A stretch of 51,760 bases of DNA from the NCBI GenBank assembly GCA_002402725.1, contig DHGL01000036.1:1-51760 (forward strand), read 5' to 3'. The notes under the pieces are model-generated. The model searched no databases. It worked only from the letters and a program-made list of their open reading frames with translations, and was not told where the DNA came from. How positions within the stretch are numbered: the first letter of the stretch is position 1; every line of letters starts with the position of its first letter. Source of the DNA: Anaerolineaceae bacterium UBA4799. GTDB taxonomy: Bacteria; Chloroflexota; Anaerolineae; Anaerolineales; Anaerolineaceae. A program made the position numbers and the translations under genes. Positions 16,945-25,068 of this stretch are shown here, one piece after another.

Positions 16945-18060
16945 ATGGCAAGCGTCACGTACGAAAATGTCGTAAAAAAGTTTGGTGATTTTACTGCAAT
17001 TGAAAACATGAACCTGGAAATTAAAGATGAAGAATTCCTCGTCCTGGTCGGACCTTCCGGTTGCGGCAAAACCACCGCGCTTCGTTGTCTGGCGGGGTTG
17101 GAAGAGGTAACTTCAGGCAAGATCTTCATCGGTGACCGGCTGGTGAATGACGTGCCACCAAAAGACCGCGATATCGCGATGGTATTCCAGTCTTACGCGC
17201 TCTACCCTCACATGTCAGTATTCGATAACATGGCGTTCGGGCTTAAGCTGCGCAAGCTGCCCAAGCAAGAAATCCAGGAACGCGTGGAGAAAGCAGCCAA
17301 GATTCTTGGAATCGAAAGCCTTTTGAAACGAAAACCACGTGAGCTTTCGGGCGGACAGCGCCAGCGTGTTGCGCTTGGCCGGGCAATCGTGCGTGAACCG
17401 AAGGTTTTCCTCCTGGATGAACCACTTTCCAACCTGGATGCCAAACTAAGAGTTCAAACTCGTGCGGAAATCAGCAAGATCCATAACAAGCTGGGCACCA
17501 CCTTTGTGTATGTGACCCACGACCAGACCGAAGCCATGACCATGGCGAACCGCATCGCGGTGATGAACAAAGGAAAGCTGCAGCAACTCGATACACCGCA
17601 GACACTCTACGACAAACCTGCGAACATGTTCGTTGCCGGGTTTATCGGTACCCCGGCGATGAATTTTTTCACCATGCGCCTGGTAAAAGAAGGTGAATCC
17701 TTATATGTTGATAACGGCGAGTTCAAGATCAAAGTACCCGAAACCCGTCACAAGGTTCTGGCACACCTGGTTGATAAAGAAGTGGTATTCGGCATTCGCC
17801 CAGATGATATTCATAACCCGGAATATTCACCCCTTAACATCCACGGTGAACATGTAAAAGCCAAAGTAGACGTGGTGGAGTTGATGGGCAACGAAATCCT
17901 GGTTTACCTGGCATCAGAAAAGGGCAGTAATTTTGTCGGCCGCGTTGACCCGCGGTCCAAGTACGTCATTGGCGAGACAGTCGAAATGGTCTTCAATATG
18001 GACAACAGCCATATTTTCGATCCATCACAGGATGCCGAGAATCCCGTGGCTGTGCGCTAA
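16945..18060 (+). CDS. msmK: Sugar ABC transporter ATP-binding protein (MsmK/UgpC type)
   Basis: 371-residue ATPase that energises CUT1-type sugar importers. Walker [11 protein letters not shown]-loop [21 protein letters not shown], signature [15 protein letters not shown], Walker [17 protein letters not shown] and H-loop VTHDQTEAM are all seen. The C-terminal part (about 235-371) is the OB-fold regulatory domain of MalK-like proteins ([20 protein letters not shown]). The ATG at 16945 has a strong AAGGAGG. No binding protein or permease is adjacent, so it may serve several importers, as MsiK of Streptomyces and MsmK of Streptococcus do (established knowledge). A terminator follows. Confidence 0.92.
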   Translation: MASVTYENVVKKFGDFTAIENMNLEIKDEEFLVLVGPSGCGKTTALRCLAGLEEVTSGKIFIGDRLVNDVPPKDRDIAMVFQSYALYPHMSVFDNMAFGLKLRKLPKQEIQERVEKAAKILGIESLLKRKPRELSGGQRQRVALGRAIVREPKVFLLDEPLSNLDAKLRVQTRAEISKIHNKLGTTFVYVTHDQTEAMTMANRIAVMNKGKLQQLDTPQTLYDKPANMFVAGFIGTPAMNFFTMRLVKEGESLYVDNGEFKIKVPETRHKVLAHLVDKEVVFGIRPDDIHNPEYSPLNIHGEHVKAKVDVVELMGNEILVYLASEKGSNFVGRVDPRSKYVIGETVEMVFNMDNSHIFDPSQDAENPVAVR

Positions 18061-18083
18061 CGGCATCAAAAAACTTAAATCCA

Positions 18084-18114
18084 GTAGCGCAAGCGCATAC
18101 CTTGCGCTACTTTT
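18084..18114 (+). terminator. Terminator after msmK
   Basis: A perfect 10-bp stem, GTAGCGCAAG (18084-18093) with CTTGCGCTAC (18101-18110), has a 7-base loop and is followed by TTTT. It separates msmK from gpmA. Confidence 0.75.
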
Positions 18115-18140
18115 GTGCTGAGCGAAAGAAAGGAATGGTT

Positions 18141-18887
18141 ATGTATAAGATTGTATTGCTTCGTCATGGTGAAAGCACCTGGAATAAGGAAAATCGCTTC
18201 ACTGGTTGGACTGATGTTGACCTGACAGAAAAAGGTGAGGAGGAAGCGCGCACCGCAGGTATTTTAATGAAAGCGGAAAAGCTTGAGTTTGATATGGCAT
18301 TTACCTCTGTGCTTACACGCGCGGTGCGCACCTTGTGGATTGCGCTGCAGACCATGGATATGGTGTGGATTCCCATCATTAATTCCTGGCGGCTCAATGA
18401 GCGGCATTACGGCGCCCTGCAAGGGCTGAATAAAGCAGAAACCGCGGAGAAATATGGTGATGAGCAGGTGCTGATATGGCGCAGAAGTTATGATACACAA
18501 CCGCCAAAACTCACCATAGATGATGAACGCTATCCTGGTTTTGACCGGCGATATGCGAATCTCACCGCGGAAGAACTTCCGCTGACCGAATGTCTGAAGG
18601 ATACTGTTGCCCGTTTTCTTCCGTACTGGCACACCGAAATCGTGCCAGTCATAAAGTCGGGTAAACGCGTGCTCATTGTAGCGCATGGCAACAGCCTGAG
18701 GGCGTTGGTGAAATACCTGGATAATGTTTCAGATGAAGAAATTGTCGGTTTGAACATTCCCACCGGCGTGCCCCTGGTTTATGAACTTGACGATAACTTG
18801 AAACCGATCAAGAGCTACTACCTGGGTGACCCCGAGGAAGCAAAGCGCAAGGCTGAAGCCGTCGCCAACCAGGCGAAGAAAAAGTAA
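18141..18887 (+). CDS. gpmA: 2,3-bisphosphoglycerate-dependent phosphoglycerate mutase
   Basis: Interconverts 3- and 2-phosphoglycerate in glycolysis and gluconeogenesis; 248 residues, matching the length of E. coli GpmA. The phospho-histidine motif LLRHGEST (His9), [35 protein letters not shown] and the second catalytic His in [14 protein letters not shown] are intact. The ATG at 18141 has AAGGA six bases upstream; an ATG at 18135 overlaps that site. It follows the msmK terminator, so expression probably depends on read-through or its own weak promoter. It is the only glycolytic neighbour here apart from the phosphofructokinase. Confidence 0.95.
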   Translation: MYKIVLLRHGESTWNKENRFTGWTDVDLTEKGEEEARTAGILMKAEKLEFDMAFTSVLTRAVRTLWIALQTMDMVWIPIINSWRLNERHYGALQGLNKAETAEKYGDEQVLIWRRSYDTQPPKLTIDDERYPGFDRRYANLTAEELPLTECLKDTVARFLPYWHTEIVPVIKSGKRVLIVAHGNSLRALVKYLDNVSDEEIVGLNIPTGVPLVYELDDNLKPIKSYYLGDPEEAKRKAEAVANQAKKK

Positions 18888-18892
18888 GCATG

Positions 18893-18917
18893 AACCGGCA
18901 GGCGACTGCCGGTTTTT
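18893..18917 (+). terminator. Terminator after gpmA
   Basis: A 9-bp perfect stem, AACCGGCAG (18893-18901) with CTGCCGGTT (18906-18914), has a GCGA tetraloop and is followed by TTTC. Confidence 0.75.
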
Positions 18918-19582
18918 CAGTCCTTTTGAGCCAGCCTGCCGCCCACCAAAACGCACACCAATGCCTCTGCCAGGGTGAATATACCCATATAGATGAAAGC
19001 GTCAGACCAGAGTTTCTCAGGAAAGAGACGGATCAGCGTATCGTTGGTAAAAAATAACCAGGTATCGCCTTCGAAAAATATTGCATGAAAACCGGCAAAA
19101 AGTTGGTTGAAATTGATGAAGACACCCGCGATGACTAACAGTATCAACCCAAGGGTCAGCCAGCCACCGTACGAAACGGCTTTCCAGTACTGTCTCATCC
19201 GCTGGGTTCTCCAATAAAACAGCATCATAACAATAAGGAATAGTATTACCCCGTACCAGGCCTTCAACGCAGCCTTGACCAGAAGGCGTACATCTAGCAT
19301 GTGACTTAATTCACGTTCATTGTACAGCGGAGAGCCATTATCAAATTTCAGCGTGCCCAGGTAATCATCGCTTTCATTATTCGTGAGGTATATCAAGGAT
19401 AATTTACCCCACTTCAGGCGGTCAGCTGTGGTGAAGCCAAACTCGTCAGCCGGGAAACCCGGCTGGTTGTATTCATAATCAAGAAAAAACGGGTTGAGTA
19501 GAATCCTGATGGATCCCATTAATAGAAAAAAGGGGAGGGTTAAGGAAATTAAAGTTGAGAATATCTTAAACAGTATTTTCAT
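18917..19582 (-). CDS. DUF1461 / TIGR01906-type integral membrane protein
   Basis: 221 residues with an N-terminal membrane segment (about 5-27), an extracytoplasmic region (30-95), and further segments at about 105-125, 137-158 and 195-217. The family marks are YNERELSHMLDVRLLV in the outer region and FHAIFFEGDTWLF later. The function of this family is unknown. The ATG at 19582 overlaps the stop of the fused spermidine synthase-like gene (ATGA), so the two proteins are translated in step and may act together in the membrane. Confidence 0.8.
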   Translation of the reverse strand: MKILFKIFSTLISLTLPFFLLMGSIRILLNPFFLDYEYNQPGFPADEFGFTTADRLKWGKLSLIYLTNNESDDYLGTLKFDNGSPLYNERELSHMLDVRLLVKAALKAWYGVILFLIVMMLFYWRTQRMRQYWKAVSYGGWLTLGLILLVIAGVFINFNQLFAGFHAIFFEGDTWLFFTNDTLIRLFPEKLWSDAFIYMGIFTLAEALVCVLVGGRLAQKD

Positions 19583-21135
19583 TCGAGGTTCTCGGTTCCT
19601 CCTGAAAACAAGAAGTTGAGCACGATGGAATTGGTTATCTGTTCCACAGGGGCGAGGTCATCCGTGAAAACCACCCCATTAACTTCAGGTAGTGGCTGCA
19701 GCCCTTCATACGTGGCAGCCAGGACATCCAGCATCAGTTGCGGGGTATGCGGATTCTCCATCAGTTGAACATAATTGGCAAGGAAGTTCTCAAGGTCGGT
19801 CTCCTGCGCCGTGGCAAAAAGAAGAGTATTGAATGAATCCTTAAGGTCCGAAATGTAGATGGTCGGGAAAACTTGCCGTATGGTACTGGCCAAAGCGTCA
19901 ACCAGTCGTCTGTCGGTTGGACCGCGCCCGATATTGATGACCATCACGCCATCATTTGTGAGGTGAGCGCGTACCGATTGAAAAAACTCCAGGGTGGTCA
20001 TGTGCCAGGGGATGTAAGGCGGGCGGTAGGCATCGATGCTGATAACCTGGTATTTTGCGGTGCTCTTTTCCAGCGCCCAACGCCCATCCTGAATAATAAT
20101 GTTGAGGTTTGGATTACCCATGTTAAAGTAACGCAGTCCAACATCGACAATGAGGGGGTCAATTTCAACGCCATCTATTTTTACGTTGGGAAAGACTGCA
20201 AACAGTTCATGGCTGGTGGTACCTGCAGCCAGACCAATAATGGCCGCGCTGGTGATGGATGCGGGTTCCACAGGGGCGGGATTGAAAAACGGCGCGCTCA
20301 TTACTTGTTCCCATGGTCCGTTAAAATTGAGGACCGTTGGATGATAAATTGAATGAATGCCCTGTCCTTCATTCAAACGTAACAGTCGATAATTCTCCTC
20401 CTCCAGCACCTGGATGTAGTTGTAGGTGGATTCGCCTTCATAGATCAACCCCGGGGTTGATTTATCCGTTCCCGGGGTACCCCAGATGAATAGCGCGATG
20501 AGCACCAGAGGCATCCATGCATAAAGCGCCAGCCACTTCCAGTTGCCGTCGAGATAGATGCCGATGAGAGCAAAAAGCATGAGGATGGCTGAGATAACCA
20601 AAAAAGTTCTGTAGGTGCCGATGAGAGGAATCAGTATCAGCACGGGGAGAAAGGTGCCGATAAATGAACCCAGTGTTGAAACCGCGTAGATTCGACCGGA
20701 AACCTTACCAGCGCTGTCTTTATCCTGGATGGAAAGGCGGATGGCGAAGGGCGAAGCCATACCCAGCAAACTAACCGGGATAATGAACAGAATCATCACA
20801 GAGGTAAAAGACCCGGCCAGTACGCCAATTTGCAGGTTGTCAAAGGCGCTAGATGCCAGGCGGAGAATCGGCCTCGAGATGAGCGGGATAAGCGCAATGG
20901 CCAGTGATGACCAGGCGAGAACGCTAAAGAAGGTCAGGTAACGGGGGGAGTGGTCAGCCCAGGCGCCGCCAATAAAGTAACCGGCGGTGAGGTAAATGAG
21001 GATCAGCCCGATGATGCTTGCCCAGACAAGGTTGCTGGTGCCGAAGTAATTGCCGAGCAGCCTCGAAGCGGCCATCTCGACCGCCAGAGAAACCATTCCC
21101 GAAACAAAAACAACCACATAAACGTAACGACGCAT
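19579..21135 (-). CDS. Fused MFS / spermidine synthase-like membrane protein
   Basis: 518 residues. The N-terminal half has about seven or eight membrane helices like an MFS fragment (SLAVEMAASRLLGNYFGTS, TAGYFIGGAWAD). The C-terminal half (from about residue 230) is a Rossmann methyltransferase-like spermidine synthase domain with GVEIDPLIVDVG, an acidic IQDGRWAL and the catalytic-type Asp in ISIDAYRPPYIP. The glycine-rich loop is IIGLAAGTTS rather than GGGDGG, so polyamine synthesis is uncertain. I chose the ATG at 21135. A TATAAT (21148-21143) overlaps the ATG at 21144 and would place +1 at or next to 21135, and no ribosome site is seen. Confidence 0.82.
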   Translation of the reverse strand: MRRYVYVVVFVSGMVSLAVEMAASRLLGNYFGTSNLVWASIIGLILIYLTAGYFIGGAWADHSPRYLTFFSVLAWSSLAIALIPLISRPILRLASSAFDNLQIGVLAGSFTSVMILFIIPVSLLGMASPFAIRLSIQDKDSAGKVSGRIYAVSTLGSFIGTFLPVLILIPLIGTYRTFLVISAILMLFALIGIYLDGNWKWLALYAWMPLVLIALFIWGTPGTDKSTPGLIYEGESTYNYIQVLEEENYRLLRLNEGQGIHSIYHPTVLNFNGPWEQVMSAPFFNPAPVEPASITSAAIIGLAAGTTSHELFAVFPNVKIDGVEIDPLIVDVGLRYFNMGNPNLNIIIQDGRWALEKSTAKYQVISIDAYRPPYIPWHMTTLEFFQSVRAHLTNDGVMVINIGRGPTDRRLVDALASTIRQVFPTIYISDLKDSFNTLLFATAQETDLENFLANYVQLMENPHTPQLMLDVLAATYEGLQPLPEVNGVVFTDDLAPVEQITNSIVLNFLFSGGTENLE

Positions 21136-21142
21136 CTGCATC

Positions 21143-21183
21143 ATTATACTGTAGAAGGTGTTACCACTTTGGCATTGTATAAT
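21143..21183. promoter_or_regulatory. Divergent promoter pair
   Basis: Two back-to-back TATAAT boxes: minus strand 21148-21143 (for the MFS-spermidine synthase gene) and plus strand 21178-21183 (for nnr), about 30 bp apart. With so little space the two -35 regions must overlap, so the promoters may compete or share a regulator. Confidence 0.5.
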
Positions 21184-21204
21184 AATTATGTTCAGGGAGC
21201 AGAC

Positions 21205-22797
21205 ATGAAATTGATCAGTGTTGCAACAATGCGGGAATGGGAACAGCGCGCGGACGCAGCCGGATTCACCTTTGCGGAAATGATGCGGACGGCGGGCGAA
21301 GGTATCGCGCTTCATGTTGACCAGAATTATGGCGGCGAAAATGCTCATTATGCCCTGGGTCTCATTGGAGGGGGAAATAACGGAGGGGATACCCTGGTAG
21401 CGCTTTCCGCGTTACAGGCGAAAGGCTGGAGCACGCGCGCAGTTCTCGTGAAAGAACGGGGGCAAAAAGATCCCCTGTTTCAGGCTTATTTGCAGAGCGG
21501 CGGGGCTGTAACCGATGTGTCGAGGATAAGTGAGTTTCAACACAATGGGGGTGTAGTACTCGATGGGATTTACGGCACCGGTTTCAGACTCCCTTTACCC
21601 GAATCCGTTAGCGCGCTACTGGTCGAAGTATTCAGGTCACTAAAGGGTTTTACCTGGATCGCGGTGGATTGTCCATCGGGGATGGATTGCGATAGCGGTG
21701 AGGTAAGCAATGGAACCATAAAAGCGGACGAAACCATATGCCTGGAGGCGGTAAAGAAAGGCATGTTAACATATGCTGCCTACCCTTTCCTGGGAAAAAT
21801 TACCACAATGGACCTGGGTATAGCGAAGTATCTTTCAGTAGTTGAGGAATCAGGCGATATTGTCGTAGACTGGGATACTGTACGCGCGTTTCTGCCAAAA
21901 AGAGATGATTTTTCCCATAAGGGGAGTTATGGGAAGACCCTGGTCATCGGTGGATGTGTGAATTACCCAGGCGCGCCGGTGCTGGCTGGACGCGGCGCAT
22001 ACGCTGTTGGAACCGGTCTGGTACAGGTAGCCGTGCCAGCTTCAATCTACCAGGCCGTTTTGAATGCCAGCCAGGAGTTGACATGGGTGATCCTTGAGGA
22101 CGCGGGGGGGATCATTTCTGAGATCGCTGCTGAAACGGCTCTACCTTTCATACTGGGTTCCAACAGCGTGGTCATAGGCCCGGGATTGGGGCGGGATGAC
22201 TCCACAATGCGTTTCATGCATGACCTGCTCCTGCAAAGCGCTAAGGCTCAAGATTCCGGGGCCGGGTTCCCGGGGATAAAGAGCCAGCCGAAAATAAAAG
22301 TGCCGGCAGCGGAATGGCCAGCGTTGGTGATCGATGCGGATGGGTTGTACCTGCTTGGTGATGATCCGGCATGGTCTGAAAAATTGAGCGCAGCCGCTGT
22401 GCTTACGCCGCATCCCGGCGAAATGTCGCGTCTCTCCGGGTTGGCGGTCGAAGAGATCCAACTCGATCGGATGGAAGTCGCCCGGAAGTTTGCCAGTAAA
22501 TGGGAACAAACAGTTGTGTTAAAGGGTCCTTTGTCGGTTATTGCCGGTGAGGATGGGCGCATCGCAGTTCTACCTGTGGCGACTTCCAGCCTTGCCAAAG
22601 CGGGAACGGGGGATGTGCTGGCGGGTATGATCGCAGGTTTGCTCGCTCAGGGTTTAGCCGCGTGGGAAGCAGCTTTATGCGGAGCCTGGCTGCATGCCCA
22701 GGCCGGAATCGCAGCCAGGGAAATCGTGGGTTGTGATGAGTCGGTTCTGGCAGGGGATGTGATAAGAGCAATCCCCAGGGTGTACGAGCTCTTATAA
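21205..22797 (+). CDS. nnr: Bifunctional NAD(P)HX epimerase / ADP-dependent dehydratase
   Basis: Repairs hydrated NADH and NADPH; 530 residues, cytosolic. The N-terminal YjeF epimerase part (about 1-215) shows IGGGNNGGDTLVAL and DGIYGTGFRLPL. The C-terminal carbohydrate-kinase-like dehydratase part (about 235-525) shows KGSYGKTLVIGG, VIGPGLGRD, VIDADGLYLL, LTPHPGEMSRL, VVLKGP and AGTGDVLAGMIAGLL. The ATG at 21205 has AGGGAG upstream; a longer in-frame extension runs back to 20950 through the neighbouring gene and was rejected. A strong terminator follows. Confidence 0.95.
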   Translation: MKLISVATMREWEQRADAAGFTFAEMMRTAGEGIALHVDQNYGGENAHYALGLIGGGNNGGDTLVALSALQAKGWSTRAVLVKERGQKDPLFQAYLQSGGAVTDVSRISEFQHNGGVVLDGIYGTGFRLPLPESVSALLVEVFRSLKGFTWIAVDCPSGMDCDSGEVSNGTIKADETICLEAVKKGMLTYAAYPFLGKITTMDLGIAKYLSVVEESGDIVVDWDTVRAFLPKRDDFSHKGSYGKTLVIGGCVNYPGAPVLAGRGAYAVGTGLVQVAVPASIYQAVLNASQELTWVILEDAGGIISEIAAETALPFILGSNSVVIGPGLGRDDSTMRFMHDLLLQSAKAQDSGAGFPGIKSQPKIKVPAAEWPALVIDADGLYLLGDDPAWSEKLSAAAVLTPHPGEMSRLSGLAVEEIQLDRMEVARKFASKWEQTVVLKGPLSVIAGEDGRIAVLPVATSSLAKAGTGDVLAGMIAGLLAQGLAAWEAALCGAWLHAQAGIAAREIVGCDESVLAGDVIRAIPRVYELL

Positions 22798-22801
22798 TAT
22801 A

Positions 22802-22836
22802 AACAACCTCCTTTTGAAGGGAGGTTGTTGTTTTTT
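22802..22836. terminator. Terminator after nnr
   Basis: A 10-bp stem, AACAACCTCC (22802-22811) with GGAGGTTGTT (22820-22829), has an 8-base loop and a run of six Ts. It lies between convergent genes and may also slow transcription coming from the right. Confidence 0.82.
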
Positions 22837-22849
22837 GATCTAATCAGGG

Positions 22850-23176
22850 TCAGGCTGCTTTTTTTGCTTTAACAGCGGACTTTTCTTCTTCGAGGACCAC
22901 AGGGGCTTTCTTAACTATTTCCGAAGCTTTTGTCTGGGCAGTTTTTAACAACTCCTGCGCTTTCGCTGCAGCCTCATTGGCAGCCTGCTCTGCTTTTCGG
23001 TAGGCTTCCTCTGCTGTTAAAGCGGTTTTGTCCTTTAATTCAATTGCTTTTTCCTTGATGACAGTACGAGTCTCATCACCGGATTTGGGGGCGTAGAGCA
23101 GGCTGACCACAGCGCCAGTGATCCCGCCGACCAGGAAACCAATCAAAAATGCGCCAAAATTATCTCTTTCTGACAT
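22850..23176 (-). CDS. YtxH domain protein
   Basis: 108 residues. One N-terminal glycine-rich membrane segment is followed by the YtxH hallmark (LVGGITGAVVSLLYAPKSGDETR). Then comes a long Ala/Lys/Glu-rich helical tail (about 35-108) likely to form a coiled coil facing the cytoplasm. Relatives are linked to envelope stress, but no precise role is known. AAGGAG stands before the ATG at 23176. It is the second gene of a two-gene unit with the membrane protein at 23198-23647. Confidence 0.82.
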   Translation of the reverse strand: MSERDNFGAFLIGFLVGGITGAVVSLLYAPKSGDETRTVIKEKAIELKDKTALTAEEAYRKAEQAANEAAAKAQELLKTAQTKASEIVKKAPVVLEEEKSAVKAKKAA

Positions 23177-23197
23177 GTCTTATCTCCTTTTTAATTG

Positions 23198-23647
23198 TTA
23201 ATTTTTTCTTCTGAAAAGACCGATGAGATCGAGTAGTTTTCTCAATCCCGCGACAGAACTATTGAGCTTAATCACTGGTGTCGCCAGGTTATCGCTTAAG
23301 AAAGCGGTCGTCCCTTTTAATGTATTGACTGTTTCACTGGTGTTCTTCAGGATTGGTTTGATTTCGTTTTGAAGAAGGTTGATGAGGGAGGCGAGTTGTA
23401 TCACCAGGATGACCAGGGCAACACCAATGACAATGGATTCGAGTGCCATGAGGATAATGAAGATGTCTCTTACGATGGAGGTTGTATCCATACCAGCAGT
23501 TGCCAGCAGGACGATCCCCGTTATGAGAAGTCCAACAACGACAACCGCGATGAGTATGTACAACCAGGTTTTGCTTTTTTTGACTGGGGTGTTTTCAGTT
23601 ACATCCCCTTCAACTCCTGCAGTTGCGAAGGCATCGTTTTCTATCAT
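23198..23647 (-). CDS. Small two-helix membrane protein (DUF948-like layout)
   Basis: 149 residues from the ATG at 23647. A hydrophilic start is followed by two membrane segments (about 30-52 and 62-90), then an amphipathic helix (NEIKPILKNTSETVNTLKGTTAFLSDN) and a basic end, RRKN. This resembles DUF948/YoxC-type proteins, which often accompany YtxH genes, as here. The function is unknown. No ribosome site is present before the ATG, and an extended -10, TGCTATAAT, lies nine bases away, so the mRNA is probably leaderless or nearly so. Confidence 0.7.
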   Translation of the reverse strand: MIENDAFATAGVEGDVTENTPVKKSKTWLYILIAVVVVGLLITGIVLLATAGMDTTSIVRDIFIILMALESIVIGVALVILVIQLASLINLLQNEIKPILKNTSETVNTLKGTTAFLSDNLATPVIKLNSSVAGLRKLLDLIGLFRRKN

Positions 23648-23656
23648 AATGAAATT

Positions 23657-23665
23657 ATTATAGCA
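23657..23665 (-). promoter_or_regulatory. Extended -10 promoter TGCTATAAT
   Basis: On the minus strand TGC (23665-23663) precedes a perfect TATAAT (23662-23657), nine bases before the ATG at 23647. The same nonamer is found before the second response regulator and before uvrB. Confidence 0.55.
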
Positions 23666-23780
23666 TACCCTTATCAACATCACCGTATTTTTTAGAACCT
23701 ATCGAGTGGTTAAACTGCATTAAATAAGGTGCGGTCAATTCTCGTTGGTCACATTTTGGTCAAGTTTTGTCAAGTTTTAT

Positions 23781-23809
23781 TTGATTCCTGGAACTCTTCG
23801 TGTTAAACT
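23781..23809 (+). promoter_or_regulatory. Promoter of the anchored surface protein gene
   Basis: TTGATT (-35, 23781-23786), a 17-bp spacer, then TAAACT (23804-23809) with TGT in front as an extended -10. The ATG at 23821 would follow +1 by only a few bases. Confidence 0.45.
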
Positions 23810-23820
23810 TAAAAATTGCC

Positions 23821-24426
23821 ATGCTCAATTTTCTTGCCGTGAAACCGCTTGTAATGCTCTTTCTGACATTGTTTTCAGAGTTGACGATCACACCCGGGTT
23901 ATACATCACATCGCCCGTCAGCAGCGAAGTGGTGGAAGGTGTTATTGAAATCAGGGGCAGTGTGCCGGAAGAAGAATTCGCGTCTGCAGAAGTCCTCTAC
24001 TCTTATGCTCAAACAGATAAGGACACCTGGTTTCTCATCAAGCGGTTGGATAAAGTGGTTCAGGACGATGTTCTAGCCACCTGGGACACTACAACCATCA
24101 CCGATGGAGTGTACCGGATAAAACTCACAGTGAAGACCACTGATGGCAGCGAAAATGCGGTGGTTATTGAGAACATACTAGTCTCCAACTATACCCGTGT
24201 TCAGGTTCAACCCGAAGGTATCACCGTTATTCAGACTGCGAATTCATCCGCAGCAGCTGAAATCGTAGTCCCTCATTCAGCCGCGGCTGAAAAAAGGGTT
24301 AACCCGGCTTCAATCCAGCCGCAGGAAGTGCAGCGAACTATCATAATCGGCATTCTTCTCACTTGCGCAGCGCTGGGTTCGATCGCTTTATACTCATCCA
24401 CACAATCCCGCCGGCGGCGGAGATAA
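23821..24426 (+). CDS. Membrane-anchored extracytoplasmic Ig-like protein
   Basis: 201 residues. The N-terminal hydrophobic segment looks like a signal peptide (VKPLVMLFLTLFSEL). An Ig-like beta domain follows (about 30-130: ITSPVSSEVVEGVIEIRGSV, WDTTTITDGVYRIKLTVKTTDGSENAVVIENILVSN). After an Ala/Pro linker, a C-terminal membrane segment (about 172-193) ends with SRRRRR as a stop-transfer sequence. The YRIKLTVKT type of strand occurs in bacterial cell-surface domains. The role is unknown. It lies just before pth, probably in one transcript. Confidence 0.65.
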   Translation: MLNFLAVKPLVMLFLTLFSELTITPGLYITSPVSSEVVEGVIEIRGSVPEEEFASAEVLYSYAQTDKDTWFLIKRLDKVVQDDVLATWDTTTITDGVYRIKLTVKTTDGSENAVVIENILVSNYTRVQVQPEGITVIQTANSSAAAEIVVPHSAAAEKRVNPASIQPQEVQRTIIIGILLTCAALGSIALYSSTQSRRRRR

Positions 24427-24440
24427 GAGGGAATGTGCCA

Positions 24441-25067
24441 TTGTTCGATATTTTACATAAGAAAAATTCTTCTGTAGAAGGTACGATAGGCGCGGTTTAC
24501 CTCCTGGCTGGATTGGGAAATCCGGGAAGGGAGTACCGCGATACACGGCACAATATCGGCTTCATGGTCATTGACTCGTTCGCTGCGCGGCACGGTATTA
24601 AGCTCAATAAAGTTCAGAACAAAGCCATCGTCGGATCTGGATTTGTGCGAGAGGCCAGGGTGATCCTGGTGAAGCCGCAAACTTATATGAATCTATCTGG
24701 TCAGGCGGTCGCCGCGTTAGTACGTTATTACAAAGTGCCGTTGGAAAACCTTATCGTGGGGCATGATGATGTGGACCTTCCTTTTCTGACCATCCGTATG
24801 CGTCCCTCTGGCGGGTCTGCAGGTCAAAAGGGAATGGCATCTATCATAAATCAGCTGGGAACACAGAACTTCGCTCGCCTGCGTATGGGCATTGGGCGAC
24901 CTCCTGGACAGATGGATGCAGCGTCTTATGTATTGCAGCCGTTCACGAAAGCGGAAAAAGACGCGCTTGAAGCATTTCTGGACAGGGCAGTGGAAGCGCT
25001 GTATTGTTTTTTAACTGAAGGGCTTGAGGCTGCCATGAACCGCTTCAATGTATCAGACAAGGACTGA
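24441..25067 (+). CDS. pth: Peptidyl-tRNA hydrolase
   Basis: Releases tRNA from stalled peptidyl-tRNA; about 208 residues. GLGNPGREYRDTRHNIGF holds the conserved Asn and catalytic His, KPQTYMNLSGQAV follows, and GHDDVDLPF holds the conserved Asp. GGSAGQKGM stands where E. coli has GGHGGHNGL, so the His and Asn that help bind tRNA are Gln and Lys here. The start is unclear. A TTG at 24441, nine bases after GAGGG, gives a slightly long N-terminus; a GTG at 24435 is too close to that site. The stop is separated from mfd by one base. Confidence 0.9.
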   Translation: MFDILHKKNSSVEGTIGAVYLLAGLGNPGREYRDTRHNIGFMVIDSFAARHGIKLNKVQNKAIVGSGFVREARVILVKPQTYMNLSGQAVAALVRYYKVPLENLIVGHDDVDLPFLTIRMRPSGGSAGQKGMASIINQLGTQNFARLRMGIGRPPGQMDAASYVLQPFTKAEKDALEAFLDRAVEALYCFLTEGLEAAMNRFNVSDKD

Positions 25068-25068
25068 A

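Noticed and set aside
20950..21204. N-terminal extension of the nnr frame back to 20950
   Set aside because: It lies opposite the MFS-spermidine synthase gene. The ATG at 21205 has a good ribosome site and gives the correct Nnr start.
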